Below, in pieces: positions 1-7,555 of a stretch of 11,736 nucleotides of DNA (the stretch's first letter is position 1; every line of letters begins with the position of its first letter). Under the pieces are notes generated by a model. It was given only the letters and a program-made list of their open reading frames with translations, was not told where the DNA came from and did not search any database. Position numbers and translations under genes: made by a program. The DNA is from Flavobacteriales bacterium UBA5933 (lineage in GTDB: Bacteria > Bacteroidota > Bacteroidia > Flavobacteriales > Weeksellaceae). The DNA lies in NCBI GenBank assembly GCA_002430925.1, contig DJDD01000177.1:1-11736 (forward strand), given 5' to 3'.

Positions 1-575
1 TCAATACAAATCTAAAGGAGTTCTTTCGTGAGCAGTTGTTTAATTTTGAAAATAGTGATGTAGAATGGAAAGAGTTAAAAGATATAGCTAAAATTTCTAA
101 TGGTAAAGATCATAAAATATTTCAAAATGGTTCAATCCCAGTATATGGTTCAGGAGGTATTATGAGATATATAGATACATCTATATATGAAGAAGAATCT
201 GTACTTATTCCTAGAAAAGGTTCTATAGGTAATATATTTTATGTTAATGAACCTTTTTGGACTGTTGATACAATTTTTTATACTAGAATTAATATTGAAA
301 TTATTATATCTAAATATTTTTACTATTTTTTAAAAACAAAAGATTTAAAAAAATTGAATTTTGCCGGTGGTGTTCCATCATTAACTAAAACTGTTCTTGA
401 TAAAATAAAAATTCCAATTCCATCACTTAAAGAACAAGAACGCATTGTAAAATTATTAGATCAATTCGATGCTACACATTCGGCAATTGAAGAAGAAATT
501 ACAAAAGAAATTAAATTAAGAACCCAACAATACGAATATTACAGAGAAAAGTTATTAAGCTTTCCTCAGAATTAA
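1..575 (+). CDS. hsdS: Type I restriction-modification specificity subunit HsdS, 3' part only (5' end outside window)
   Basis: This is the DNA-recognition subunit of a type I restriction-modification enzyme, which directs the HsdM/HsdR complex to its target. The frame is open from the left edge (first full codon at 3), so the gene starts outside the window; 190 residues are visible. Residues 1-20 read as a conserved inter-domain segment (FFREQLFNFE). Then comes target-recognition domain 2, with the family pattern of NGK, IPVYGSGG, a PRKGSIG stretch, FWTVDT and GGVPSLT. The C-terminal conserved helix (KEQERIVKLLDQFDA through YEYYREKLLSF) is probably a coiled coil. The ends of the two conserved segments (FFREQLFNF and YYREKLLSF) resemble each other, as expected for the internal repeat of HsdS. 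hsdR begins 37 bp downstream. The recognition domain is visibly more AT-rich than the conserved ends. The family call is firm; the target sequence cannot be predicted. Confidence 0.93.
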   Translation, partial: NTNLKEFFREQLFNFENSDVEWKELKDIAKISNGKDHKIFQNGSIPVYGSGGIMRYIDTSIYEEESVLIPRKGSIGNIFYVNEPFWTVDTIFYTRINIEIIISKYFYYFLKTKDLKKLNFAGGVPSLTKTVLDKIKIPIPSLKEQERIVKLLDQFDATHSAIEEEITKEIKLRTQQYEYYREKLLSFPQN

Positions 576-612
576 ACCAAACATATATTAACAGCTACTA
601 GAATAACATAAA

Positions 613-3600
613 ATGTACAAGACTATCGCAGAATCCAACAATTACATTGTATTGGACAAATACACCAAATTCTATGATTTGAACGAGGCTCCAGCTGCTT
701 ACCAAACAGAAGCAGCTTTAGAGAAAGAATTCATCCAAGATTTAATCAATCTTGGCTATGAGAATCCGACCAATTTAAAATCAACGGATACCATGTTATC
801 CAATGTTCGTACGCAACTACAAACATTGAATAATATGGTATTTACAGATAACGAATGGGCGCGTTTCCTTGTCGAATATTTAGATAAACCAGGTGATAGC
901 TTAGTGGATAAATCGCGTAAACTACATGATAACCACATTTACGATTTTGTATTTGATGACGGACACATTCAAAACATCTACTTAGTCGATAAAGAGAATA
1001 TTACACGCAACAAAGTTCAGGTCATTTCGCAAGTAGAACAAACAGGTTCGCACGCCAATCGTTATGATGTAACAATATTAGTCAACGGATTACCAATGAT
1101 TCAAGTAGAGTTGAAAAAACGTGGTGTTGCTATTCGTGAAGCTTTTAATCAAGTACATCGTTATTCCAAAGAGAGCTTTAATTCAGACAATTCATTATTC
1201 AAATACTTGCAATTGTTTGTCATTTCGAACGGAACAGATACACGCTATTTTGCAAATACTGTTACGCGTAACAAAAACAGTTACGATTTTACGATGAATT
1301 GGGCAAAAGCAGACAATACCTTAATCAAAGATTTAAAAGACTTTACAGCAACATTTTTCCAAAAAAATACGCTATTAAATGTATTGTTAACTTATACAGT
1401 TTTAGATAGTAAAGACACATTATTAGTGATGCGACCTTATCAGATAGCCGCAACAGAACGTATCTTATGGAAAATAAAAAGTGCCTTCCAAACCAAAAAA
1501 TGGTCATCGTCAGAAAGTGGTGGATACATTTGGCACACGACGGGTTCTGGTAAAACCTTAACCAGTTTCAAAGCTGCACGTTTAGCCACGAAATTAGATT
1601 TTGTGGATAAAGTATTTTTTGTGGTCGACAGAAAGGATTTAGATTTTCAGACCATGAAAGAATACCAAAAGTTTTCGCCTGATAGTGTTAATGGATCAAA
1701 CAGTACAGCAGGTTTAAAAAGAAACATAGATAAAGACGACAACAAAATTATCGTGACAACCATTCAAAAGTTAAATAACTTAATGAAAGGAGATCATGAA
1801 TTGGATATTTACAATAAACAAGTTGTATTTATTTTTGATGAAGCACACCGTTCTCAATTTGGTGAAGCACAAAAAAATCTGCAAAAGAAATTCAAAAAAT
1901 ACTACCAATTTGGTTTTACAGGAACACCTATTTTCCCTGAAAATGCGTTAGGTGCAGAAACAACAGCAAGTGTTTTTGGAACTGAGTTACATTCCTATGT
2001 TATTACAGATGCCATTCGAGATGAAAAGGTATTGAAATTTAAAGTTGATTATCACAATGTAAAGCCGCAATTCAAAGGAGTAGAAACAGAAATAGATGAA
2101 AAGAAATTGAATGCAGAAGATGCAAAAAAAGCATTTTTACATCCTGCTCGTATCAGCGAGATTTCGAAATACATCTTACAAAATTACCGCATTAAAACAC
2201 ACCGTACAAAAGGTGGAAATAATGGATTTAATGCTATGTTTGCCGTAAGTAGTGTGGATGCTGCAAAATGTTATTACGAGGAATTAAATCGTCAGCAAAA
2301 AGACAGTGAAAAACCACTGAAGATAGCGACTATTTTTTCTTTTGCAGCCAATGAAGGACAAACAGCGATAGGAGAAATTATAGACGAATCATTCGAGCCA
2401 TCTGCGCTGAATAGTACAGCGAAGGAATTCTTAACGAAAGCGATCAACAATTACAATAAAATGTTCAAAACAAGTTATGGTGTAGATAGTGATGAGTTCC
2501 AGAATTACTACCGAGATCTTTCGGAACGTGTAAAGAACAAAGAAATTGATTTATTAATCGTGGTAGGAATGTTTTTAACGGGTTTTGATGCACCAAAACT
2601 AAATACCTTATTCGTGGATAAAAATTTACGTTATCACGGATTGATTCAAGCATTTTCTCGTACGAATCGTATTTTAGATGCAACCAAATCATTCGGAAAT
2701 ATTGTAACGTTCCGCGATTTGGAACAAGTAACAATTGATGCAATTACATTATTCGGGGATAAAAAAACGAAAAATGTAGTTTTAGAAAAAAGCTACAAAG
2801 AATATTTAGAAGGTTTTACAGATATAACAACAGGTGATGCACGTAGAGGATTTATAGAAGTAGTTAACGAATTAAATGAAAAATTTCCAAATCCAGATGC
2901 AATTGAAAAGGAGAAGGATAAAAAGGAGTTTACAAAATTATTTGGGGAATACTTACGTGTTGAAAATATCTTACAAAATTATGATGAATTTACGAGTCTA
3001 AAAGTCTTACAAGATATTGATCTAAATGATGTAACAGCTTTAGAAGAGTTCAAAGAAATGTACCATGTTTCAGACGATGATTTAGCTGTAATGCAAAAGA
3101 TTCATCTTTTACCACAGCGTAAAGAACAGGATTATCGTTCGACATATAATGATATTCGTGATTGGTTAAGAAAAGAAAAAGAAGCTGGGCAACCTAAAAA
3201 TTCTGATATTGATTGGGAGGATGTAGTTTTTGAAGTTGATTTATTAAAATCCCAAGAAATCAATTTAGACTATATTTTAGAATTAATTTTCGAACACAAT
3301 AAGAAAACGAAAGACAAAGCTGAATTAGTAGAAGAAGTAAGTCGAGTAATTCGTGCAAGTATTGGAAATAGAGGAAAAGAATCTTTAGTTGTCGATTTTA
3401 TTAACGAAACAGATTTAGACACCATTCCAGATAAAGCAACGGTTATTGATTCATTCTTTAAATATGCACAAGTCAAACAAAAAGAAGAAGCAACCGAATT
3501 AATCCAAGAAGAGAACTTAAACGAAGAAGCAACGAAACGCTACATTGAGTCATCTTTGAAACGTGAATACGCAACTTCTAATGGTACAGAATTAAACGCC

Positions 3601-3714
3601 ATTTTACCAAAAATGAGTCCGTTAAATCCTCAATATTTAACAAAGAAACAAACCGTATTTCAACGTATCAGTACATTTATTGATAAGTTTAAAGGAGTAG
3701 GTGGAAGGTTGTAA
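613..3714 (+). CDS. hsdR: Type I restriction endonuclease subunit R (EcoR124I-like)
   Basis: This is the motor and nuclease subunit of the type I enzyme: it translocates DNA with ATP and cleaves unmodified DNA. Its 1033 residues are close to the size of EcoR124I HsdR. The N-terminal PD-(D/E)xK nuclease shows D152, E166-L-K168 and the QxxxY motif Q180 to Y184. The SF2 motor follows, with Walker A TTGSGKT (309-315), DEAH (409-412), motif III FTGTP (435-439), TGFDAPKLNTLFVDK (about 656-670) and motif VI QAFSRTNR (679-686). The remaining 300 or so residues are the helical C-terminus that docks on the methyltransferase core. All key residues are present, so the protein looks intact. ATG 613 is the first start after hsdS and gives the expected N-terminus. 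hsdM is not seen and probably lies left of the partial hsdS. A terminator follows about 27 bp after the stop. Confidence 0.97.
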   Translation: MYKTIAESNNYIVLDKYTKFYDLNEAPAAYQTEAALEKEFIQDLINLGYENPTNLKSTDTMLSNVRTQLQTLNNMVFTDNEWARFLVEYLDKPGDSLVDKSRKLHDNHIYDFVFDDGHIQNIYLVDKENITRNKVQVISQVEQTGSHANRYDVTILVNGLPMIQVELKKRGVAIREAFNQVHRYSKESFNSDNSLFKYLQLFVISNGTDTRYFANTVTRNKNSYDFTMNWAKADNTLIKDLKDFTATFFQKNTLLNVLLTYTVLDSKDTLLVMRPYQIAATERILWKIKSAFQTKKWSSSESGGYIWHTTGSGKTLTSFKAARLATKLDFVDKVFFVVDRKDLDFQTMKEYQKFSPDSVNGSNSTAGLKRNIDKDDNKIIVTTIQKLNNLMKGDHELDIYNKQVVFIFDEAHRSQFGEAQKNLQKKFKKYYQFGFTGTPIFPENALGAETTASVFGTELHSYVITDAIRDEKVLKFKVDYHNVKPQFKGVETEIDEKKLNAEDAKKAFLHPARISEISKYILQNYRIKTHRTKGGNNGFNAMFAVSSVDAAKCYYEELNRQQKDSEKPLKIATIFSFAANEGQTAIGEIIDESFEPSALNSTAKEFLTKAINNYNKMFKTSYGVDSDEFQNYYRDLSERVKNKEIDLLIVVGMFLTGFDAPKLNTLFVDKNLRYHGLIQAFSRTNRILDATKSFGNIVTFRDLEQVTIDAITLFGDKKTKNVVLEKSYKEYLEGFTDITTGDARRGFIEVVNELNEKFPNPDAIEKEKDKKEFTKLFGEYLRVENILQNYDEFTSLKVLQDIDLNDVTALEEFKEMYHVSDDDLAVMQKIHLLPQRKEQDYRSTYNDIRDWLRKEKEAGQPKNSDIDWEDVVFEVDLLKSQEINLDYILELIFEHNKKTKDKAELVEEVSRVIRASIGNRGKESLVVDFINETDLDTIPDKATVIDSFFKYAQVKQKEEATELIQEENLNEEATKRYIESSLKREYATSNGTELNAILPKMSPLNPQYLTKKQTVFQRISTFIDKFKGVGGRL

Positions 3715-3740
3715 AGAAGTCTATCTTTAAAATAGTATTG

Positions 3741-3769
3741 ATCCTCAATAGGAATGTTGGGGATTTTTT
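3741..3769 (+). terminator. Probable intrinsic terminator after hsdR
   Basis: The segment ATCCTCAAT (3741-3749) can pair with GTTGGGGAT (3756-3764) over nine base pairs, two of them G-U, around a six-base loop. A run of six T (3764-3769) follows at once. It lies 27 bp after the hsdR stop and probably ends the restriction-modification transcript. The stem is modest, so the call rests on stem, T-run and position together. Confidence 0.65.
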
Positions 3770-3873
3770 AATGTATAATTTTAGTGAAGTTGTTTAAACT
3801 ATTTTTTAATTGTCTCTAATAATCGTTTTATTCTTCTTAGTTATATAATTCTTTTATTTTTAGTTATTAATTT

Positions 3874-3981
3874 GCAATAGTGATTGAAGCGGCATCCTTT
3901 TTTGATTGGATACATTTCGACATTTACCCAATGACCAATCAAAAAAGATATAGCGATAAAGCACGACCCGAAGGGATTGCC
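3874..3981 (+). ncRNA. Structured intergenic element, resembles a recurrent flavobacterial (flavo-1-like) RNA/repeat
   Basis: A perfect 13-bp inverted repeat (CTTTTTTGATTGG at 3897-3909 with CCAATCAAAAAAG at 3935-3947) closes a 25-nt loop. It is bracketed by a weaker outer pairing, GCAAT (3874-3878) with ATTGC (3976-3980). Between them are GC-richer, apparently conserved unpaired blocks: GAAGCGGCATCC on the left, and GATATAGCG then GCACGACCCGAAGGG on the right, where CCC/GGG can form a tiny GAA-loop hairpin. From memory this left and right block pairing, with a variable central hairpin, recurs between genes in many Flavobacteriia genomes and may correspond to the flavo-1 motif; I cannot confirm that here. 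Strand is chosen from this remembered orientation. It could also be a mobile-type repeat rather than a functional RNA. Confidence 0.5.
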
Positions 3982-4000
3982 AAAAAATAAACATAATTTA

Positions 4001-4186
4001 TTAAAAGCTTAAAACTTTAGTATTAATTTTGGGTTCTTCAATCATTCCTTTTAATTCGCCTGTTTCTAAAGCAAATCTTATAACTATTTGGTCAATTATA
4101 GATGAATCATATTCAAAATTTGCCCAATTTTCATATTGCCAATTGTATTGTATGAGCCGATTAATGATTTTATTTGGTTCATTTAG
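4001..4186 (-). pseudogene. Remnant of a Fic-family protein N-terminus (DUF4172-like), non-functional
   Basis: Read on the minus strand, 61 codons are open from 4186 down to a TAA at 4003-4001, with no ATG, GTG or TTG at the proper N-terminus. The middle reads QYNWQYENWANFEYDSS, then IIDQIVIRFALETGELKGMIEE. This pattern (YxWQ, W-x-N-F-x-Y/W-D, then a helix ending in a small G/KG motif) resembles the N-terminal DUF4172 domain of Fic proteins. Fic proteins usually run to about 350 or more residues, with an HPFxxGNGR catalytic motif that is absent here. The codon where the family usually starts is ATA (4153-4151) instead of ATG, and the frame ends about 15 residues after the match. I read it as a decayed fragment. 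Family assignment from memory is moderate. Confidence 0.5.
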
Positions 4187-4503
4187 TTAATTCTTAGTAG
4201 TTGTTATTTTTTGTTTCAAAATTAAGCTATTCATTCTAACTTTTGATTAAGAATCACATTCGTCATGATTATGTTTGTTGTAATTCCTTTCATCTTAAAG
4301 ACAATGAAAAATCACTTACTCAAATCTTAATGATATCATAATAAGTTGTGAAATTCTTCAAAAATATAAATTGATACCATTGTATATTAGTCAATGTCTT
4401 TATTTTATGAATCCTTGATTATAAAAGAGATTGATAGAAGAATATTATCTTTTACCTAAGTAAAAAAGTGTGAATTAAAATGTGTGTTGAATATTTTTTT
4501 GTA

Positions 4504-4521
4504 ATGTTTTTGAACATTTAT
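4504..4521. promoter_or_regulatory. Palindromic motif copy 1 (putative operator)
   Basis: The 18-mer ATGTTTTTGAACATTTAT contains the inverted halves ATGTT and AACAT; with one more base each side it reads AATGTT-TTTG-AACATT (4503-4518). It agrees at 15 of 18 positions with copy 2 at 4913, and the two differing central positions keep the dyad. It lies about 440 bp upstream of hypA. A regulator site is an inference from symmetry and duplication; chance in AT-rich DNA is possible. Confidence 0.3.
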
Positions 4522-4912
4522 CTAATTTTTTGAATAATAATTTAAGTAAGAGTTTGATTTAATTTTACAATCGAAATGAAAGGTATTAAGTAATCCATAA
4601 ATTCACTGAAGAAGACTATTCACTTAAAATAAACAATAGAAAGAAATACTATAATTTCATATTGCAGTTTATAGCATTGTAAACTTTATAATGAATGAAA
4701 TGTATTGATTTATATAAGTTTATAAGCGAGTAAAATAAAAATAAAATAATTGTTTTAGAAATGAATTCATTATATTTAGTTTATAATTAAACCATTTATA
4801 TCAACCTATTTTCTGATTTATTTTTAAATTATAGTAAGATATTCTTTTTTTTAAGTATTAATTTATGGTTTATCGTTCATTTTAATGATTTAAAAGCATT
4901 ATTGTTTTTGTC

Positions 4913-4930
4913 ATGTTTCTAAACATTTAC
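4913..4930. promoter_or_regulatory. Palindromic motif copy 2, just upstream of hypA (putative operator)
   Basis: The 18-mer ATGTTTCTAAACATTTAC has a perfect 6+6 inverted repeat (ATGTTT-CT-AAACAT, 4913-4926). It ends 32 bp before the hypA ATG, where a repressor or activator of the operon would be expected to bind. A diverged copy lies at 4504. It does not resemble the classical NikR site (GTATGA with a long spacer to TCATAC). The regulator is unknown. Confidence 0.4.
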
Positions 4931-4962
4931 AAATAGCAGTAAAAAAATTAAAAAATAAAATT

Positions 4963-5310
4963 ATGCACGAATTAAGTATTGTTAAAGACATATTTGATAC
5001 GTTAAACGATCATTATGATTCTCAGATAGAAGATGTGGCGAAAGTTCAGATTACAGCAGGGCTTTTATCAAATGTACAACCAGTGTTGATACAAAATGCT
5101 TTTGATGCATTTATTGCAGACAACAAAGAATATAATGATATAGAATTAGAAGTGTTGGTAAATGATATTGTAGCTTATTGCGAAAATTGTCATGAAAATT
5201 TCGAAGTAAAATATCACAAATTTGTCTGTGACAAATGCTCAACGCCATCGAGTACTATTGTAAAAGGAAATGAACTTTTTATATCACAAGTTCTATTTAA
5301 AAATAAATAA
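4963..5310 (+). CDS. hypA: Hydrogenase/urease nickel incorporation metallochaperone HypA
   Basis: HypA is a small cytoplasmic nickel chaperone that works with HypB to load nickel into [NiFe]-hydrogenase and, in Helicobacter, also supplies urease maturation. The 115 residues match the usual length. The N-terminus is the invariant MHELSI, whose His2 contributes to the nickel site. The zinc site is four cysteines in two CxxC pairs (C73/C76 and C89/C92), and the C-terminal NELFISQV block is typical. The start is fixed because the conserved MHE must be at the N-terminus. It is the first gene of the nickel operon; hypB follows after 22 bp. No hydrogenase gene is visible in the window, so its client is unknown. 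Confidence 0.96.
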   Translation: MHELSIVKDIFDTLNDHYDSQIEDVAKVQITAGLLSNVQPVLIQNAFDAFIADNKEYNDIELEVLVNDIVAYCENCHENFEVKYHKFVCDKCSTPSSTIVKGNELFISQVLFKNK

Positions 5311-5332
5311 AAATTTTTTCAAATATAAAATT

Positions 5333-6055
5333 ATGTCAACTAATACACAAAATCCAAAAAGTGCTGGGAACAGAGTAGGTTCTGTTCAGTGCGATAATAC
5401 AACTTTACATTTATTAAAAGCAAATGATTATGTTGCAAATGCGATTAGAGAACGTTTAAAAGATGTTTGTATCATCAATGTTTGTTCTTCTCCAGGGTCA
5501 GGAAAAACAACATTATTACAAGAAATTGGTAAACGTTTAGGTAAAGAATTAAATATTTCAGTTTTAGTTGGTGATCCAGAAACAGAAAGGGATGCTGTAC
5601 GTATGCGTGAAGTTGGGATTAATGCTTTACAAATTGTTACTGGAGGTATGTGCCACATAGAAGCACAAATGATTTTACAAGCTTTGGATCATATCAACTT
5701 AGATAACACAGATTTATTATTCATCGAAAATGTTGGGAATTTACTTTGTCCTTCAGCATTCGATTTAGGAGAAGATTATCGTGTAACACTTATTGCAACA
5801 ACAGAAGGAGATGATAAACCAAAAAAATATCCTCGTATGTTCCTTACAAGTGAATTAATGTTGGTTTCTAAATCAGATTTATTGCCTTATGTTCCTTTTT
5901 CTATTGAAGCTGTAACAAAAGATGCACAAGAAGTTAATCCTAATTTAGAGGTGCAAACAATTAGTACTTTAAATGGAGAAGGAATTGATGAATGGTGCCA
6001 ATGGTTGAAAGAAAAAGTACAGTTAAAAAAAGAAGCTGCTAAACAAGCTAATTAA
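5333..6055 (+). CDS. hypB: Nickel-incorporation GTPase HypB
   Basis: HypB is a SIMIBI-class GTPase that hands nickel to hydrogenase (or urease) precursors together with HypA. In the 240-residue reading, the P-loop GSGKTT is at 55-60, the metal-site motif GGMCH at 104-108 (C107, H108), FIENVGNLLCP at about 130-140 with C139, a TEGDDKPKKYP stretch near 157-167, and the guanine-specificity motif SKSD at 179-182 (usually NKxD). The N-terminal CxxCGC motif and histidine-rich tract of some HypB proteins are absent, so this is a GTPase/transfer form without a nickel-storage arm. I chose ATG 5333 because an upstream in-frame ATG at 5270 would overlap the hypA end by 41 bp and add residues unlike HypB. 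The AATATAAAATT leader before 5333 resembles that of hypA. The next gene starts 12 bp after the stop. Confidence 0.95.
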   Translation: MSTNTQNPKSAGNRVGSVQCDNTTLHLLKANDYVANAIRERLKDVCIINVCSSPGSGKTTLLQEIGKRLGKELNISVLVGDPETERDAVRMREVGINALQIVTGGMCHIEAQMILQALDHINLDNTDLLFIENVGNLLCPSAFDLGEDYRVTLIATTEGDDKPKKYPRMFLTSELMLVSKSDLLPYVPFSIEAVTKDAQEVNPNLEVQTISTLNGEGIDEWCQWLKEKVQLKKEAAKQAN

Positions 6056-6067
6056 TACAAATAGATA

Positions 6068-6532
6068 ATGGATAATCAGTTAATTGTTATTGATGAAGTC
6101 AAAACAAAAGTAGATCAGACACAAAATGAATCTGACCTATTATCGATAGAATGGTTTGAGATTCGAAAACAAAAAATTACACGTAAAACAAAAACTGGTT
6201 TGACATTAGAGCTCCGTTTACAAAATAGAAATGAGTGGCAGAATGGTGATAGATTGCTATTCGAAAACAATGAGATAGCGACTGTATATATTAAACCAGC
6301 TTTGTGTATCCAGTTTGTTGCAGAATCTATGTCTGATGCCGCTGATTTTTGTTATTTTGTAGGAAATCGTCATTTACCTATTTATACAGCTCATACTAAT
6401 CAACATCAATTATTAATGCCTTATGACGGTAGAATGTACGAGCAGTTATCAGAACGTTTTCCAACTAAGATTAATTTAATAGAAGAACAATTATTGAATG
6501 AATTCTTATTAAAAAAAGTGGTAAATAATTAA
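6068..6532 (+). CDS. ureE: UreE-like nickel metallochaperone
   Basis: UreE is a dimeric cytoplasmic nickel chaperone that delivers Ni(II) to the urease apoprotein complex. The 154 residues fit the family. The N-terminal half has the peptide-binding pattern (RKTKTGLTLELRL, then QNGDRLLF). The metal-binding half contains the hallmark CYFVGNRHLPIY with the conserved nickel ligand H102, followed by MPYDGRMYEQL where UreE proteins have their HDxVLxxML block. Further histidines are H109 and H113. The histidine-rich C-terminal tail of some UreE proteins is missing; the tail ends LLKKVVNN. It sits between hypB and the lipoprotein, 12 and 3 bp away, an unusual position for ureE, which normally lies among urease genes. 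The family match is clear but distant; service to an enzyme other than urease is possible. Confidence 0.85.
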   Translation: MDNQLIVIDEVKTKVDQTQNESDLLSIEWFEIRKQKITRKTKTGLTLELRLQNRNEWQNGDRLLFENNEIATVYIKPALCIQFVAESMSDAADFCYFVGNRHLPIYTAHTNQHQLLMPYDGRMYEQLSERFPTKINLIEEQLLNEFLLKKVVNN

Positions 6533-6535
6533 ATC

Positions 6536-7555
6536 ATGAATATCAAAAAATATCTTCGAATCATTTATCTATTCTTAGGTTTTGTATTCCTACAAAGTTG
6601 TCATTCAAATTCAAAAAATGATACTGTGAATGGAGTAAACGCTGAAGATAGTCGTGGAAAAATAGTAAGTCTTCCAAAAGAAGCGAATAAAGTAGTTGTT
6701 CTTTTCGAGCCTTCTTTGGATGAAATTTATATGCTACATGCCCAAGATAAAGTCGTAGGAATTCCTCAACAAGTTTATCAGACAGAAGGTAAGTATCCAT
6801 TTTATGCTGATTTAGATCCTCGTATTAAAAATAAAACAATAGCTACGCCAACATTTGGTGGTGGATCAAGCAATATAGAAACAATTGTTGGTTTGCAACC
6901 TGATTTGGTTATTGTTTATGAACAAAATGTAGAAACTATTCAACAGTTAGAAGAATTATCTATTCCTGTATTTACAGTTTCTAGTTTAAGTCAAGAAAAA
7001 ATTTATAAGGAACTATTAGGAATGGGAACTTTACTTGGAAAAAAGACAAGAGCTGAAGAGATAGTTTCTTATGTAAAAAAAGAAGCAGATAAACTGAAAA
7101 AACCCATTGCAGAAAAACCTAAAAAGGTATATTATGCTTGGTCAAAAGGTCGTATTTTTTCTACTTCTGGTCAAGGAACTTTATTGGATTTAGCTATTAA
7201 ACTTTCTGGTGCAGAAAATGTTTGTCCCTTACAAATGGAATCTCCTAATGTTGGTGCAGAATCAATTTATAAATGGAATCCTGATTTAATTATTTTATGG
7301 AATTCTGATATTAATGAAGTTTATAATCTTAAAGAATTGACTGCTTTACCAGCTGTTAAGGATAAAAAAGTTTATGCGATGAATCCTTCATTTTATTATG
7401 ATCCCCATACAGTTAAATTTTTATTATTTGCGAAACAATTGAGAAATTGGTGTTATCCTTCTGAATATTCATCAGAAGAATTGAATAAAGAAATAAAAGC
7501 TGATTTATTAGAATTGTATCAAAAACAAGATCTTTTTACGACCAATGTCAATTAA
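6536..7555 (+). CDS. Periplasmic metal-complex-binding lipoprotein of a FecB/CeuE/BtuF-type ABC transporter
   Basis: This is the substrate-binding component of an ABC importer of the iron-siderophore/cobalamin/nickel class. The protein has 339 residues. A lipoprotein signal peptide ends at LQSC (19-22), so C22 should be lipidated and anchored on the periplasmic side. The mature protein is a class III TroA-like fold from about residue 40 to 305, with IETIVGLQPDLVIVY (114-128), a second-lobe AWSKGRIFSTSGQGTLLDLA stretch and NPDLIILW (248-255). H291 in DPHTVKF and H68 are candidate ligands near the cleft, by position only. The gene starts 3 bp after ureE and overlaps the permease by 11 bp. Family members bind ferric siderophores, haem, B12 or Ni complexes; Helicobacter CeuE is the nickel precedent. 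Nickel is inferred from the neighbours, not from this sequence. Confidence 0.9.
   Translation: MNIKKYLRIIYLFLGFVFLQSCHSNSKNDTVNGVNAEDSRGKIVSLPKEANKVVVLFEPSLDEIYMLHAQDKVVGIPQQVYQTEGKYPFYADLDPRIKNKTIATPTFGGGSSNIETIVGLQPDLVIVYEQNVETIQQLEELSIPVFTVSSLSQEKIYKELLGMGTLLGKKTRAEEIVSYVKKEADKLKKPIAEKPKKVYYAWSKGRIFSTSGQGTLLDLAIKLSGAENVCPLQMESPNVGAESIYKWNPDLIILWNSDINEVYNLKELTALPAVKDKKVYAMNPSFYYDPHTVKFLLFAKQLRNWCYPSEYSSEELNKEIKADLLELYQKQDLFTTNVN

Larger units (their letters stand above)
4187..4962. other. AT-rich intergenic region with no recognisable gene; putative control region of the hypA operon
   Basis: No open frame in this stretch looks coding on either strand. It is extremely AT-rich. Visible structures are a 10-bp palindrome ATGATATCAT (4330-4339), CATTG/CAATG around a 9-nt spacer (4378-4396), a weak hairpin TTTTAC/GTAAAA (4450-4465), and the two palindromic motif copies listed separately. 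A weak fit to the Bacteroidota promoter (TTG at 4750-4752, 18 nt, then TATATTTA at 4771-4778, one mismatch to TAnnTTTG) precedes hypA but is not convincing in such AT-rich DNA. Confidence 0.5.

Noticed and set aside
36..38. TTG at 36 as the hsdS start
   Set aside because: The frame is open to the left edge and the residues before it (FFREQL) belong to the conserved HsdS inter-domain segment.
756..3476. Minus-strand open frames inside hsdR (756-938, 2465-2743, 3270-3476)
   Set aside because: They lie wholly opposite a clear, motif-complete gene and show no recognisable domains.
4750..4778. Promoter-like TTG-18-TATATTTA upstream of hypA
   Set aside because: It has one mismatch to the Bacteroidota -7 element, and in DNA this AT-rich such matches are expected by chance, so it is mentioned only in the region entry.
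4187..4962. NikR-type operator upstream of the nickel operon
   Set aside because: No GTATGA/TCATAC pair at the proper spacing was found.
5270..5332. Upstream in-frame ATG giving hypB 21 extra residues
   Set aside because: It overlaps the hypA C-terminus, and the added residues are a frame-shifted reading of hypA with no likeness to HypB.
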